64,000 bases of DNA from JASHPR01 sp963833885 (GCA_963833885.1 CAWHZU010000006.1:205359-269358), one strand, 5' to 3'. Shown: positions 15,658 through 24,470, counted from the first letter of the stretch. Made by a program: numbers and translations. Notes: generated by a model not told the origin, from the sequence alone.

Positions 15658-16671
15658 GTGCCGACGACCATTCGCGACGTTGCCGCGATGGCGCTGGTGT
15701 CCCCGGCGACCGTGTCGCGGGTCCTGAACGGGAAGCAGGATGTCGGCTCTGACCTGCGACGCAGGGTACTCGGGGCGGTGACCGAGCTCGGCTATCGCCG
15801 GAACGGCCCGGCCCGTAGCCTCCGCACCCGGGCGGCGATGGTCCTCGGCGTCATCATCTCGGACATCACCAACCCGTTCTTCACTGCCGTCGTGCGGGGC
15901 GCCGAAGACCAGGCGCAGCTCGCGGGATACTCCGTCGTGCTCGCCAACGCGGATGAGGACCTGACTAAAGAGGCCCGCTACCTCGAGGTGGCCGCGGCAG
16001 AGCAGATGGCCGGAGCCCTGCTCTCGCCAGCCTCGCCGAAGCAGACCAGCATCGACGTGCTGTCCGAGCGCGGCATCCCGGTGGTGACCATCGACCGCCG
16101 GCTGGCCGCAACACCGGTCGACAGCATCGTGGTCAACAACCAGCGCGCCGCGCATGACGCGGTGCAGCACCTAATCGGCCAGGGTTGCCGCCGGGTCGGG
16201 CTGGTCGCCGGCCCGGTCCAGACCACGACCGGCGCCAGCCGGCTGGCGGGATACCGGGCGGCGCTGCGCGACGCCGGGCGCGTGCTTGATCCCTCGCTCG
16301 TTGCGTACGGGAACTTCCGGACCGACGGCGGCTACGCGGCCACCCAGCAGCTCCTCCGGCAGCGTGAGCTGCCAGACGGCCTGCTCATCTCCAATAACCT
16401 CATGACCGTCGGCGGTCTGCAGGCAATCGCCGAGGCTGGCCTCGGCATCCCCGGTGACATCGCGATCGTGGGTTTCGACGACAGCAGCTGGGCCACCGCG
16501 CTCAACCCGCCGCTCACAGTGGTCGCCCAGCCGACCTACCAGATCGGGTGCCAGGCGGCAAAGCTCCTGCTCCGCCGCATCGACGGGGAGAAGTTCCCGC
16601 CGCGCCACGTGGTTCTGCGGGCCGAGCTCATCGAGCGGGCGAGCTCGCAGCGCATGTCCAGGCGGGCCTGA
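15658..16671 (+). CDS. LacI-family transcriptional regulator
   Basis: A 337-residue repressor. Its N-terminus, PTTIRDVAAMALVSPATVSRVLNGKQDV, is the classic LacI HTH plus hinge helix; the remainder is a type I periplasmic-binding-protein-like domain (GVIISDITNPFFTAVVRGAEDQA, IAIVGFDDSSWATALNPPLTVVAQPTYQIG). The GTG start at 15658 has AGGTGA and GAAGG upstream. It is 30 bp upstream of the ribokinase gene in the same direction and divergent from the APC permease, making it the local regulator, probably induced by a sugar or nucleoside. Confidence 0.93.
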   Translation: MPTTIRDVAAMALVSPATVSRVLNGKQDVGSDLRRRVLGAVTELGYRRNGPARSLRTRAAMVLGVIISDITNPFFTAVVRGAEDQAQLAGYSVVLANADEDLTKEARYLEVAAAEQMAGALLSPASPKQTSIDVLSERGIPVVTIDRRLAATPVDSIVVNNQRAAHDAVQHLIGQGCRRVGLVAGPVQTTTGASRLAGYRAALRDAGRVLDPSLVAYGNFRTDGGYAATQQLLRQRELPDGLLISNNLMTVGGLQAIAEAGLGIPGDIAIVGFDDSSWATALNPPLTVVAQPTYQIGCQAAKLLLRRIDGEKFPPRHVVLRAELIERASSQRMSRRA

Positions 16672-16701
16672 TGCACAGCGGCCTGGCCGGAGGGGGTCGA
16701 G

Positions 16702-17613
16702 ATGGCTGATCTCGTTGTGGCCGGGTCATACAACGCCGCCATGAGCATCTACAGCACCAAGCTGCCGGCACCCGGCGAGACAGTTGTCGGCGACCGCTTC
16801 GAGCGGGGGCCCGGAGGGAAGGGCGCGAACCAGGCCATCGGCGCACGGCGGCTCGGTGCCGACGTCCTCTTCGTCACCAGGCTCGGGGCCGACGCGTTCG
16901 GCGATGAGGCGCGCTCCATCCTGGTCGCCGAGGGACTGCCGGACCACGGCATCACGACCGACGACCACAGCCCGACCGGAATAGCCCTGATCTTCGTCGA
17001 AGACTCCGGCCAGAACGCGATCTCGGTGGCGCCGGGCGCGAACCTCAAGCTCAGCGGGCCGGATGTTCGAGCCAGCTTCGGTGCTGATCTGCGCGGCTGC
17101 AAGTGCCTACTGATGCAGCTCGAGTGCACGGCAGAACTCGCGGTCGACCTCGCGTCACAGGCATGCGGCCCGGGCACCCGATCTATTCTCAACCCCGCGC
17201 CGGCCCGGCCGCTTTCGCCCGAAGCACTCGCATCGTTCGACATCATCACCCCCAACGAGGGCGAGCTGCAGATGATTGCGGCGTCACTCGGCCTTGCCCG
17301 CGGCGCGACCGATGTGCTGGCGCAGCAGCTGGTCGAGTCCGGAGTCCGCGACGTTGTGGTCACGCTGGCGGAACACGGCGCGCTGTGGGCGTCGGCGGCG
17401 GGCCTGCAGCACTTCGACGCTTATCCGGTAAACGCCATCGACACGACCGGGGCCGGGGATGCGTTCAACGCGGGCCTGGCCGCCGCCCTGGTCCGGGGTG
17501 AATCCATGGAGTCGGCGATCGATCACGGCTGCCGGGCGGGAGCGTTCTGCGTGACCCGCAACGGGGTGATCGACGGCCTCGGCCATCCGTCTGACCTCGC
17601 GATGCTGGGATAG
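16702..17613 (+). CDS. rbsK: Ribokinase-like PfkB sugar kinase
   Basis: The 303-residue cytosolic enzyme matches ribokinase. The N-terminal PfkB signature appears as FERGPGGKGANQAIGARRLGA (32-52), and the C-terminal signature as AIDTTGAGDAFNAGLAAALVRG with the catalytic Asp in GAGD near residue 252. NPAP and TPNEGE motifs for the central sheet are also present. It would phosphorylate ribose or a similar pentose using ATP. It is cotranscribed with the upstream LacI regulator. Ribose ABC transporter genes are absent here, so the substrate may be supplied by another route or by the divergent APC permease. Confidence 0.88.
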   Translation: MADLVVAGSYNAAMSIYSTKLPAPGETVVGDRFERGPGGKGANQAIGARRLGADVLFVTRLGADAFGDEARSILVAEGLPDHGITTDDHSPTGIALIFVEDSGQNAISVAPGANLKLSGPDVRASFGADLRGCKCLLMQLECTAELAVDLASQACGPGTRSILNPAPARPLSPEALASFDIITPNEGELQMIAASLGLARGATDVLAQQLVESGVRDVVVTLAEHGALWASAAGLQHFDAYPVNAIDTTGAGDAFNAGLAAALVRGESMESAIDHGCRAGAFCVTRNGVIDGLGHPSDLAMLG

Positions 17614-17697
17614 CGGTCAGAGGCGCGGCATAGCTAGCTCATCCCCCGGCCCGTTCGCGGAACGCACCGGACAGACCGGGGAGAATAGACTGCGCCG

Positions 17698-18309
17698 ATG
17701 CCCAGCCGAGCCGAGATCGTGCTGTTTGACGACTCCCCGCCGCCGCCGGGGGCGAGTCCGTGGGTGACCGGCGCGACCCCGGCCGCCGGCATTGAGGTAA
17801 CCGATCCGGATCCCTCGTGGCCGCGGCGGTATGACTACCTCGCCGGCCGGATCCGGGAGGCCCTGGGCTGGCGGGCGATACAGCTCGAGCATGTGGGCTC
17901 GACCTCCGTCCCGGGGCTGGCGGCCAAGCCCATCATTGACATCGACCTGACGGTCGCCGACCCCGGCCGCGAGCATGACTATGTGCCGGCACTGGAGAAG
18001 ATCGGGTTCCGGCTGACGATCCGCGAGCCCTGGTGGTACGGCCACCGTTGTCTGCGCGCGGACGAGCCGTCCTGCAATCTGCACGTCTTCGGCTTCGACA
18101 GCCCCGAGCCCATAAGGCAGCGGATCTTGCGGGACTGGCTGCGCGGCAATCCCGAAGAGCGCGACCGCTACGCCGCCGCCAAGCGCGAGGCGGCGTCCAT
18201 GGCCAACGCGGCCGGAGAGCACGTCATGCAGTACAACGCCCACAAGCAGCAGGTCATCCGGGAGATCTACAACCGGGCCTTCGCGGCCGCAGGCCTGCTC
18301 GACGATTGA
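17698..18309 (+). CDS. GrpB family protein (nucleotidyltransferase-like)
   Basis: The 203-residue protein contains the GrpB/UPF0157 core: YDYLAGRIREALGWRAIQLEHVGSTSVPGLAAKPIIDIDLTVAD, with the GSTSVPGLAAKPIIDI motif diagnostic of this nucleotidyltransferase-superfamily clan (GS and DxD). Later RDWLRGNPEERDRYAAAKREAA and KQQVIREIYNRA are also typical. Function is not established for the family. An N-terminal 25-residue extension precedes the fold. It stands alone between rbsK and the toxin-antitoxin pair. Confidence 0.88.
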   Translation: MPSRAEIVLFDDSPPPPGASPWVTGATPAAGIEVTDPDPSWPRRYDYLAGRIREALGWRAIQLEHVGSTSVPGLAAKPIIDIDLTVADPGREHDYVPALEKIGFRLTIREPWWYGHRCLRADEPSCNLHVFGFDSPEPIRQRILRDWLRGNPEERDRYAAAKREAASMANAAGEHVMQYNAHKQQVIREIYNRAFAAAGLLDD

Positions 18310-18331
18310 CGTGGCTTCTGCCGCTCCGAGT

Positions 18332-18613
18332 TCAGAGGGGTCGAGGCCGGTAAGCGTCGGATCGGTGTTCGATGGCTACGACAGTAACCACGCGCCGGTC
18401 GTCGTCGATGCGGTAGATCACGCGGTAATCACCACGGCGAGCGCTGTGCAACCCCTCAAGGCCCAGCTTCAGCGGCTTCCCGACGCGATGCGGGTTTGAC
18501 GCGAGCGAGCCGTATAGGAACTCGACGACCGCCGTCGCTACTTTCTCAGGGAGTCTGCTTAGTGCCTGGCGAGACGCGGCGGTCCACGCAATCGCGAAAG
18601 TGTTCTCGCTCAC
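18332..18613 (-). CDS. relE: RelE-family toxin
   Basis: A 93-residue type II toxin of the RelE/ParE fold. Typical blocks are AWTAASRQALSRLPEKVATAVVEFLYGSLASNPHRVGKPLKLGLEGLHSARRGDYRVIYRIDDDRRVVTVVAIEHRSDAY, including the GDYRVIY core and the C-terminal H-R-xx-Y residues needed for ribosome-dependent mRNA cleavage. Its start overlaps the antitoxin stop by 4 bp, so it is translated after the antitoxin. The operator lies before the antitoxin. It appears intact. Confidence 0.9.
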   Translation of the reverse strand: MSENTFAIAWTAASRQALSRLPEKVATAVVEFLYGSLASNPHRVGKPLKLGLEGLHSARRGDYRVIYRIDDDRRVVTVVAIEHRSDAYRPRPL

Positions 18614-18894
18614 TGGCCAGAGATCAGGCGGAGGGCATCTTCCTTGCTCAGCACGGCAGCGTCGGTGGCGCTTAGCTCGGCCAGGCTCTCTCTGATGTCG
18701 GCGAGTAGCGCAGCGCTGTCCATAATGTCGAGCGTTTCTTCCAGGGACTCCAGGTCGTCAACGCTGATCACAACGGCAGCAGGATGGCCATGCTTGGTGA
18801 TGACTACCCGGCCGTGCTCCCGTTCCAAGCGGTCCACGACCTCGGAGAGCCGGTTCTTCACATCGGCCAAGGGCATCTGCTCCGACACTGACAT
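18610..18894 (-). CDS. relB: Phd/YefM-family antitoxin
   Basis: A 94-residue antitoxin. The N-terminal MPLADVKNRLSEVVDRLEREHGRVVITKHGHPAAVVISVDDLESLEE is the Phd/YefM DNA-binding and dimerisation domain; the C-terminal helix region binds and neutralises the toxin. The ATG at 18894 is preceded by TATACT exactly 7 nt upstream on the coding strand, a good -10 for leaderless transcription, and overlaps a 14-bp palindrome. Thus Phd binding would directly block the promoter. The pair is self-contained and probably mobile or a genome-stabilising module. Confidence 0.88.
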   Translation of the reverse strand: MSVSEQMPLADVKNRLSEVVDRLEREHGRVVITKHGHPAAVVISVDDLESLEETLDIMDSAALLADIRESLAELSATDAAVLSKEDALRLISGQ

Positions 18895-18895
18895 G

Positions 18896-18909
18896 GCTAT
18901 AAGTATAGC
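18896..18909. promoter_or_regulatory. Operator and -10 of the RelE/Phd module
   Basis: GCTATA-AG-TATAGC is a near-perfect 14-bp palindrome one base from the antitoxin ATG. On the coding strand it contains TATACT at the right distance for initiation at the ATG itself. Confidence 0.6.
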
Positions 18910-18968
18910 TACTTCTTCAAGCGACTGGTCAGGGTCACGGTGTGACGCTGACCCGGCCGCGGCGGGGG

Positions 18969-20132
18969 TCAGGAGAAGCGCGCCGGGTCCATGAACTCGG
19001 CCGCACAGTACGGGTGCTCGCCGGTGACGATCTGCGCCAGCAATTCGCCGATGCCGGCGGCGTGCTTGAAGCCGTGCCCGCTGTCTCCGCCCGCCACGAC
19101 CACGCGTGGCTCGCCGGCGAGACGCCCGACGAGGAACTGCTCGTCGGGCGAGTCGGTGACCATGCACGGGATGACCTTCGCGGGCCTGGGCTCGAGACCG
19201 GGAAAGGCACGCGCGACGGACGAGGTCAGCTCGTCGATGTCGGTATCCAGGTGGATGTAGCGGTCCATCTCCTCCGGGTCGATGGCGGTGCTGGCCGTCG
19301 ACAGCCCGGGATGCAGGCCGATCTTGACGCCGAAGTCGTCGGCGGAGCCGTGCCCCCACAGGTGCTCACCGTCGGGGCGTTCCCAGATGAACGAGGGGAA
19401 TTTGTCCAGGGTGAAGTCGTCGGAGAGCGGGTCGCGGGGGCGGAACCAGTACAGCGGTGCCCGGCGCGGAGCCAGCGGCAGTCCGGGAACCAGCGTCCCG
19501 AGCCACGCCCCACCCGCGACGACGACCTGCTCGGCCTGCCACTCGGCGGTCGGGGTGCGCACGGTAACCCCGCCCGGGCCGGCCTCGATGCCGGTGACCA
19601 TCGTGTGCGGGTAGATCTCGGCGCCCAGCCGCCGGGCCGCTTCCGTCTGCGCCCGCACGTTGCGCTCGGGATAGCAGATCCCCGCACCCGGGTCCCAGAC
19701 CGCGACGTCATCCGCGGCCAGGCCCGCGTACTGCGGCTGACGCGCGACAAGCTCCTCATGGCTGAGCTCCACGACCGGCAGGCCGGCCGCGGCAGCGGCG
19801 GCGATCGCGCCGCGCACCGGACGGCTGACCGCCGACCCCGTGCTAAGGCAGCCACTCTGGCGGACGAGCTGCTGCCCGGTCTGCTCCCCCAGCCCGGTCC
19901 ACAGCTCCAGGGATTTCAGCGCGACGGCCGCCAGCCCGGGATGTTCCTGGCAGGCAATCCGGAACAGCCGGGTCGCACCGTGCGAGGAGCCCAGGTGATG
20001 CCCGATGCCGTGACGCTCTATCCCGGCAACGTCGGCCCCTCGCTGGGCGAGCCGCCACAGCGCGGCCGAGCCGAAACCCCCCAGACCTACCACGACTACG
20101 TCTTTACGCATTATTTCCATCGCCGCAAACAT
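18969..20132 (-). CDS. Monomeric sarcosine oxidase / N-methyl amino acid oxidase
   Basis: A 387-residue flavoenzyme of the MSOX/SolA family that oxidatively demethylates N-methyl amino acids to amine, formaldehyde and H2O2. The dinucleotide fold GLGGFG is at residues 16-21, followed by the family motif SSHGATRLFR. Cys323 in IPCMVTDSPDEQF aligns with the cysteine that binds FAD covalently in MSOX, so a covalent flavin is expected. The C-terminal GGDSGHGFKHAAGIGELLA motif is also present. Three in-frame ATGs (20132, 20120, 20111) are possible; GGGGGAG directly precedes the first, but homologues begin near the third. It is divergent from the broken GH25 gene. Confidence 0.85.
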   Translation of the reverse strand: MFAAMEIMRKDVVVVGLGGFGSAALWRLAQRGADVAGIERHGIGHHLGSSHGATRLFRIACQEHPGLAAVALKSLELWTGLGEQTGQQLVRQSGCLSTGSAVSRPVRGAIAAAAAAGLPVVELSHEELVARQPQYAGLAADDVAVWDPGAGICYPERNVRAQTEAARRLGAEIYPHTMVTGIEAGPGGVTVRTPTAEWQAEQVVVAGGAWLGTLVPGLPLAPRRAPLYWFRPRDPLSDDFTLDKFPSFIWERPDGEHLWGHGSADDFGVKIGLHPGLSTASTAIDPEEMDRYIHLDTDIDELTSSVARAFPGLEPRPAKVIPCMVTDSPDEQFLVGRLAGEPRVVVAGGDSGHGFKHAAGIGELLAQIVTGEHPYCAAEFMDPARFS

Positions 20133-20202
20133 ACTCCCCCGCAGGTCAGACCCTGTTAGCAGGAGATACGGAACTGCGGCTTGTGAGGCTAGTTATCCTG
20201 AT

Positions 20203-21056
20203 ATGCCCACAGTGACACTCTCGAGCGTCCAGGGCGCCATGGACCTCAGCGGCGTCCACGCGGTGTGCATCAAGCACACCGAAGGGACCTACTACGTGAA
20301 TCCCGACTACGCCGCCCAGGTCGCGAAGGCCGAGGCCGCGAACGCGTCCTACTTCGCCTACCACTTCCTCACCAACGAGGACCTGACCGCCCAGGCCAAG
20401 TACTGCTTCGACAACGTGGGCTCCAAGGTTGCCGTGATGGCGGACGTGGAGACCCAGACGCAGACCGGCAGCAAGCCGACGCTGGAGCAGAACGTCGAGT
20501 TCATCCAGGCTTTCCGCAATCTCGGCGGGATCATCCACGTCAACTAGCTGCCGCAGTGGTACTGGAGCTCGGTCTGGGGCTCGGCGGATCTGGCGCCGCT
20601 GAAGAACCTTGACATGGTGCTTGTGTCGAGCAACTATTCCGGCTACTCGACGAACGCGGGCTGGGCCTCCTACGGCGGCTGGTCCCCCGCGATCTGGCAG
20701 TACAGCGACGCCGTCTCGCTGCACAGCGCGTCCGTCGACTTCAATGTCTTCCTCGGGTCCGGCACAACAGACACCGCGACGCTGGTTGACGAGTTCAAGT
20801 CGGTCGTGACGACGGGCAAGCTCCCGGACCAGAGCACCTGGCACGAGGTGGCCGCAACCGGCGACAAATCGCTTGCGCAGATCGCGACCGCGAACTCGAT
20901 GACGTATCGGCCATGCTCAGGGCGACTGCCTGCCATTACGGGTTCTACGACCCGGTCACAAGGGACCATCTGGACAGTGTCTTTAACGGGACGCTCGCCG
21001 CCACTTCGGTCGTGCCAGCCGGGGCCAAGATGTGGGTACTGAGCCCGCCGTCGTAG
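20203..21056 (+). pseudogene. GH25-like muramidase with C-terminal LysM-like module (broken)
   Basis: Two in-frame segments share one frame: residues 1-114 from 20203 and the continuation after an in-frame TAG at 20545-20547. The segments read as one glycosyl hydrolase 25-like domain: SSVQGAMD, IKHTEGTYYVNPDY, AYHFLTNED and the catalytic ADVE, then LPQWYWSSVW and WSPAIWQYSD. Later a single-base loss near 20902-20905 shifts the frame; reading on in the new frame gives VSAMLRAT through VPAGAKMWVL and a stop at 21054-21056, completing a LysM-like module. Thus the gene needs a stop codon and a frameshift repaired. No signal peptide is visible at the start. The product would have been a peptidoglycan-cleaving protein. 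Confidence 0.75.
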
Positions 21057-21211
21057 CGCACACGGCTCCGCCGATGCCCTGAAGGCAGCGGCGATCACCG
21101 GTAATCTACTTCCCGCAAGGAAAATGCGGCCCGACGGGCTTCCGCCGATCCTCTCCGATCGCGGATACGCCCCCACCCGCGCGAGTTCTTCGTGCTGCCT
21201 GGGGGAAGTCC

Positions 21212-23140
21212 GTGACGGGCTTACGGGTCTCTGCTGCGAGCCTGGCGGGCTCGGTCATGGAACGACAGATCGCCGGAATTATCGCCGACCACCTGCGGGC
21301 GACGACGGGGCGGTCGCCATCGGAGTCAGAGCGCAAATCCTGGCGGCGCAGCCTCCCGGTATTGGCTCACGACCTCGTGGAGGCCGGTCTCGGCGAGATC
21401 GAGATGCTGATCGAGTACCAGCTTCCGCTCACCAGCAAGCGGGCCGACGTCGTACTCGCAGGCGTCGACCGGCGCACCGGCGGCGATGCATACGTCGTTG
21501 TCGAGCTCAAGCAGTGGAGCCAGGCCGAGCTTTACGAAGACAACGAACGGCTGGTCACGGTCGCGGGGATGCACCGCCTGCTGGAGCATCCGCTGCTGCA
21601 AGTGAAGGGCTACTGCGACTACATCGCCGACTTCGTGGCCTCCCTGAACGGGAACAATAACGCGGTACGCGGCGTCGCGTACCTCCACAATGCGGCCGAC
21701 CTTGATGTGGACGACCTCTTCGAATTGGCAACGACCGAAAGAACCAGGCTTTTTACCAAGAGCAGACGAGGCGCCTTTCTCGAATATCTGCGCGATCAGT
21801 TCGCGCCGGACCAGGGGGCCGACGCCGCCGACCGGCTGATGACGAGCGCCATACGCCCGTCCAAGCAGTTGCTCAAGCTGGCGGCTGCCGAGATCAAGGA
21901 CCGTGAGCAGTTCATCCTGCTCGGCGAGCAGCAGGTAGCGTACGACCTTGTCCTGCATGTGGTCGGGAAGGCCCAGCGTTCGGATGCCAAGGAGGTCGTC
22001 ATCGTTACCGGCGGCCCGGGAAGCGGGAAGAGCGTCATCGCGCTGTCGCTGCTGGGCGAGCTGCACCGGCAAGGCTATTCGGCCTTGCATGCGACCGGCT
22101 CCCGGTCATTTACGCAGACGATGCGGCGGTATGTGGGTCATGGTGCTCCCCGAATCAAAACCCTGTTCAAGTACTTCAACAGTTTTATGGACGCAAGGCA
22201 GAATGACATTGAAGTGCTCATCTGCGATGAGGCACACCGTATCCGGGAAACGTCCGCTAACCGCTACACCAGGGCCGCGCAGCGAACCGGCCGCCTGCAG
22301 GTTGACGAACTCATCGAAGCGGCCAGGGTGCCCGTCTTCCTGCTCGACGAACACCAGGTGGTGAAACCCGGCGAGATCGGAACGGTGGAGGCCATCAAGT
22401 CACACGCGTCGTCTCTGGGGTTTCGCGTCCATCACGTTCCGCTCGACGAGCAGTTCCGGTGCGGCGGCAGCCGGAAGTACGAAAATTGGGTGTTGCGGCT
22501 CCTCGGCCTCGAACCGGGTGCTCCCGAAACCTGGACTGGCGACGAACATTTCGAAGTCACGCTCGCTGAGTCGCCGTGGGAAATGGAAAACATCCTGCGC
22601 GGTAAACTTGGAGAAGGCTATTCGGCGCGGATATCCGCCGGATACTGCTGGCCGTGGAGCGATCCTCGCCCCGACGGCACGCTTATCAGCGACGTACGCG
22701 TCGGCGATTGGGCCAGGCCTTGGAACGTAAAGGGCGAGCGGTCCGTCGGCACCGCCCCGCCCAGCGCCCTCTGGGCCACCATGAACGGCGGCTTCGACCA
22801 GGTCGGCTGCGTCTACACGGCCCAAGGATTCGAGTACGACTGGTCTGGCGTCATCCTCGGCCCCGACCTGGTCGCCCGCCACGGCCGTGTCGTCACCGTA
22901 CGGGAGGCCAACAAAGACCCGGACTTCAAGAAACGGTCGGTCACCGACCTGCAGTACGACCGGCATATCCGCAACATCTACAAGGTACTGCTCACTCGCG
23001 GCATGGCCGGCACAGTGATCTATGCCACCGATCCGCAGACCCAGGAGATCCTCGCCGAATTGATCGAAACCACGACTGGCCGGCGGATCGAGTCGATGCG
23101 GGCTGAGTGTGGCAGGAGCAGCACCCAGCGCATCAGCTGA
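21212..23140 (+). CDS. PD-(D/E)XK nuclease fused to DUF2075 helicase/ATPase
   Basis: A 642-residue protein. The N-terminal ~200 residues contain a PD-(D/E)XK-like nuclease pattern, with Asp79 in KRADVVL and Glu98/Lys100 in VVVELKQW. The C-terminal part is a DUF2075 SF1-type P-loop ATPase: Walker A GGPGSGKS at 267-274, Walker B LICDEAH at 336-342, the LDEQFR motif and the late helicase motif YTAQGFEYDWSGVILG. Such nuclease-helicase fusions are found in phage-defence and mobile contexts; a DNA-targeting role is inferred. GTG at 21212 has GGGGGAAG 3 nt upstream. It stands between two decayed genes, and no methylase or second subunit is adjacent, so it is probably a single-protein system. Confidence 0.82.
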   Translation: MTGLRVSAASLAGSVMERQIAGIIADHLRATTGRSPSESERKSWRRSLPVLAHDLVEAGLGEIEMLIEYQLPLTSKRADVVLAGVDRRTGGDAYVVVELKQWSQAELYEDNERLVTVAGMHRLLEHPLLQVKGYCDYIADFVASLNGNNNAVRGVAYLHNAADLDVDDLFELATTERTRLFTKSRRGAFLEYLRDQFAPDQGADAADRLMTSAIRPSKQLLKLAAAEIKDREQFILLGEQQVAYDLVLHVVGKAQRSDAKEVVIVTGGPGSGKSVIALSLLGELHRQGYSALHATGSRSFTQTMRRYVGHGAPRIKTLFKYFNSFMDARQNDIEVLICDEAHRIRETSANRYTRAAQRTGRLQVDELIEAARVPVFLLDEHQVVKPGEIGTVEAIKSHASSLGFRVHHVPLDEQFRCGGSRKYENWVLRLLGLEPGAPETWTGDEHFEVTLAESPWEMENILRGKLGEGYSARISAGYCWPWSDPRPDGTLISDVRVGDWARPWNVKGERSVGTAPPSALWATMNGGFDQVGCVYTAQGFEYDWSGVILGPDLVARHGRVVTVREANKDPDFKKRSVTDLQYDRHIRNIYKVLLTRGMAGTVIYATDPQTQEILAELIETTTGRRIESMRAECGRSSTQRIS

Positions 23141-23172
23141 CCCACAATCGCGGAATACCTGGGCTCACGGCA

Positions 23173-23337
23173 GGGCATGACCCGGACAGCTCCTTCCCGC
23201 CGGTGCAGCCGGTCCGGCCCCGTGCCGGGGCGCCCAACGTCTTGCTGATCCTGCTCGATGACGTGGGGTTCCTGGCGTCCAGCGCGTTCGGCGGGCCGTG
23301 CCGCACCGCGGCGGCGGAGCGGCTGGCCGCCGACTGT
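23173..23337 (+). pseudogene. Arylsulfatase N-terminal remnant
   Basis: About 50 residues, FPPVQPVRPRAGAPNVLLILLDDVGF, followed by SAFGGPCRTAAAERLAAD, match the start of the sulfatase fold (NVLLILLDDVGF carries the metal-binding Asp pair). The homology stops at about 23337, well before the Cys/Ser-x-Pro-x-Arg active site, and the remaining sequence in the frame is unrelated. No start codon or ribosome-binding site is convincing. This is a deletion remnant of a ~750-residue enzyme, ending about 85 bp from the large inverted repeat at 23423-23481. Confidence 0.65.
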
Positions 23338-23422
23338 CGGAAAGCTCGGTCATCGACGTCAAGAAAATCTCGCACAGCGCACGTACCTTCGTGGCAGCCT
23401 AAACGGCCGAACGGGCGGGTTC

Positions 23423-23481
23423 TTCCATGATCTGGGTGGAAAAAGACGTCTATTTGGTCGTTATCCACCCAGATCATGGAA
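23423..23481. repeat. 18-bp perfect inverted repeat with 23-nt loop
   Basis: TTCCATGATCTGGGTGGA (23423-23440) and its exact reverse complement (23464-23481) flank a 23-nt AT-richer loop. It lies between the sulfatase remnant and the 3' end of the leftward oxidoreductase. It may be a bidirectional terminator, but the arm length, absence of a T-tract and the decayed neighbour also fit a mobile-element end or a paired recombination site. Confidence 0.6.
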
Positions 23482-23519
23482 ATCACATATCTGAGCGGAA
23501 CTTAAATGGGGCGGCTGGG

Positions 23520-24470
23520 CTACGGGATGAGGATGATCTTGCCGTGGGTGTGGCCGGTGGCCAGCGCGCGGTTCGCGGCGGCGGCCTCGGCCAGCGGGTA
23601 GGTCGCCGCGACCACCACACTCAGCTTCCCGTCCTCGGCGAGCCGGACTAGTTGCAGGCGGGCTGCGTCCCGGATCTCGGTTCCCGGGTCGGCGCCCGGG
23701 GCGCCGCCGATGACCTTGATGCCCGCGTCGAAGGCCCGCGGGCTTGCGACGGCGGTGACGATCCGGTCGCGGTCCGGAACGACGGCCAGGGATGTGTCGA
23801 GGGCCTCGTCGCCGCCGACCGCGTCGAAGGCTGCGTCGACTCCCCCGGGCGCCAGGGCGCGGATGCGTTCTTCGAGGCCGGGACCGTAGGTCACGGGCTC
23901 GGTGCCGAACTCGCGCAGCAAGGCGTGGCCGCCTTCACTCGCCGTTCCGATGACCCGCGCGCCCGCGTCGGCCGCCAGCTGAACGGCCATCAGGCCGACG
24001 CCGCCAGCGGCGCCGTGGATCAGGACCGTGTCGCCGGCGCCGGCCCGGATGACGGCGAGGCCGTGCACGGCGGTCGCGCCAGTCAGCATCATCCCGCTCG
24101 CCTGCTCGAACGACAGCGTCGTCGGCTTGGGGACCACGGTCGAGGCGGGCACCACGATCTCGCCCACGTATCCGCCGGCGACCCGGAACGCGACGACCTC
24201 GTCGCCTACCCTGATGGCCCCGGCCGGCCCTTCCGCGCTGTCGGCCACCTCGGTCACGACGCCGGCGACTTCCCGGCCCGGGTGAATCGGCAGGTTGTCC
24301 GGATTGCGGCCCATCATCCCGCTGTACTGCTTGTAGTCGATCGGATTCGTGCCGGCCGCCCGCACCTCGATCAGCACCTCGCCGGGGTGCGGCTGGCGGA
24401 CTGGCATATCGATCACCGACAGGACCTCGGGGCCGCCGAACGCGGTCGCGACCACTGCTTTCGTCGCCAT
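23520..24470 (-). CDS. NADPH:quinone oxidoreductase-like MDR protein
   Basis: A 316-residue zinc-free medium-chain reductase. The N-terminal catalytic domain (AVVATAFGGPEVLSV, TNPIDYKQYSGMMG, HPGREVAGVV) and the Rossmann motif HGAAGGVGLMAVQLAADAGARV near residues 150-170 place it with quinone reductase/zeta-crystallin proteins, which bind NADPH. No structural zinc cysteines are present. The start at 24470 (MATKAVVA) has GGAG about 6 nt upstream and fits homologue length better than the in-frame ATG at 24482. Substrate unknown. A paralogue lies at 48624. Confidence 0.85.
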   Translation of the reverse strand: MATKAVVATAFGGPEVLSVIDMPVRQPHPGEVLIEVRAAGTNPIDYKQYSGMMGRNPDNLPIHPGREVAGVVTEVADSAEGPAGAIRVGDEVVAFRVAGGYVGEIVVPASTVVPKPTTLSFEQASGMMLTGATAVHGLAVIRAGAGDTVLIHGAAGGVGLMAVQLAADAGARVIGTASEGGHALLREFGTEPVTYGPGLEERIRALAPGGVDAAFDAVGGDEALDTSLAVVPDRDRIVTAVASPRAFDAGIKVIGGAPGADPGTEIRDAARLQLVRLAEDGKLSVVVAATYPLAEAAAANRALATGHTHGKIILIP

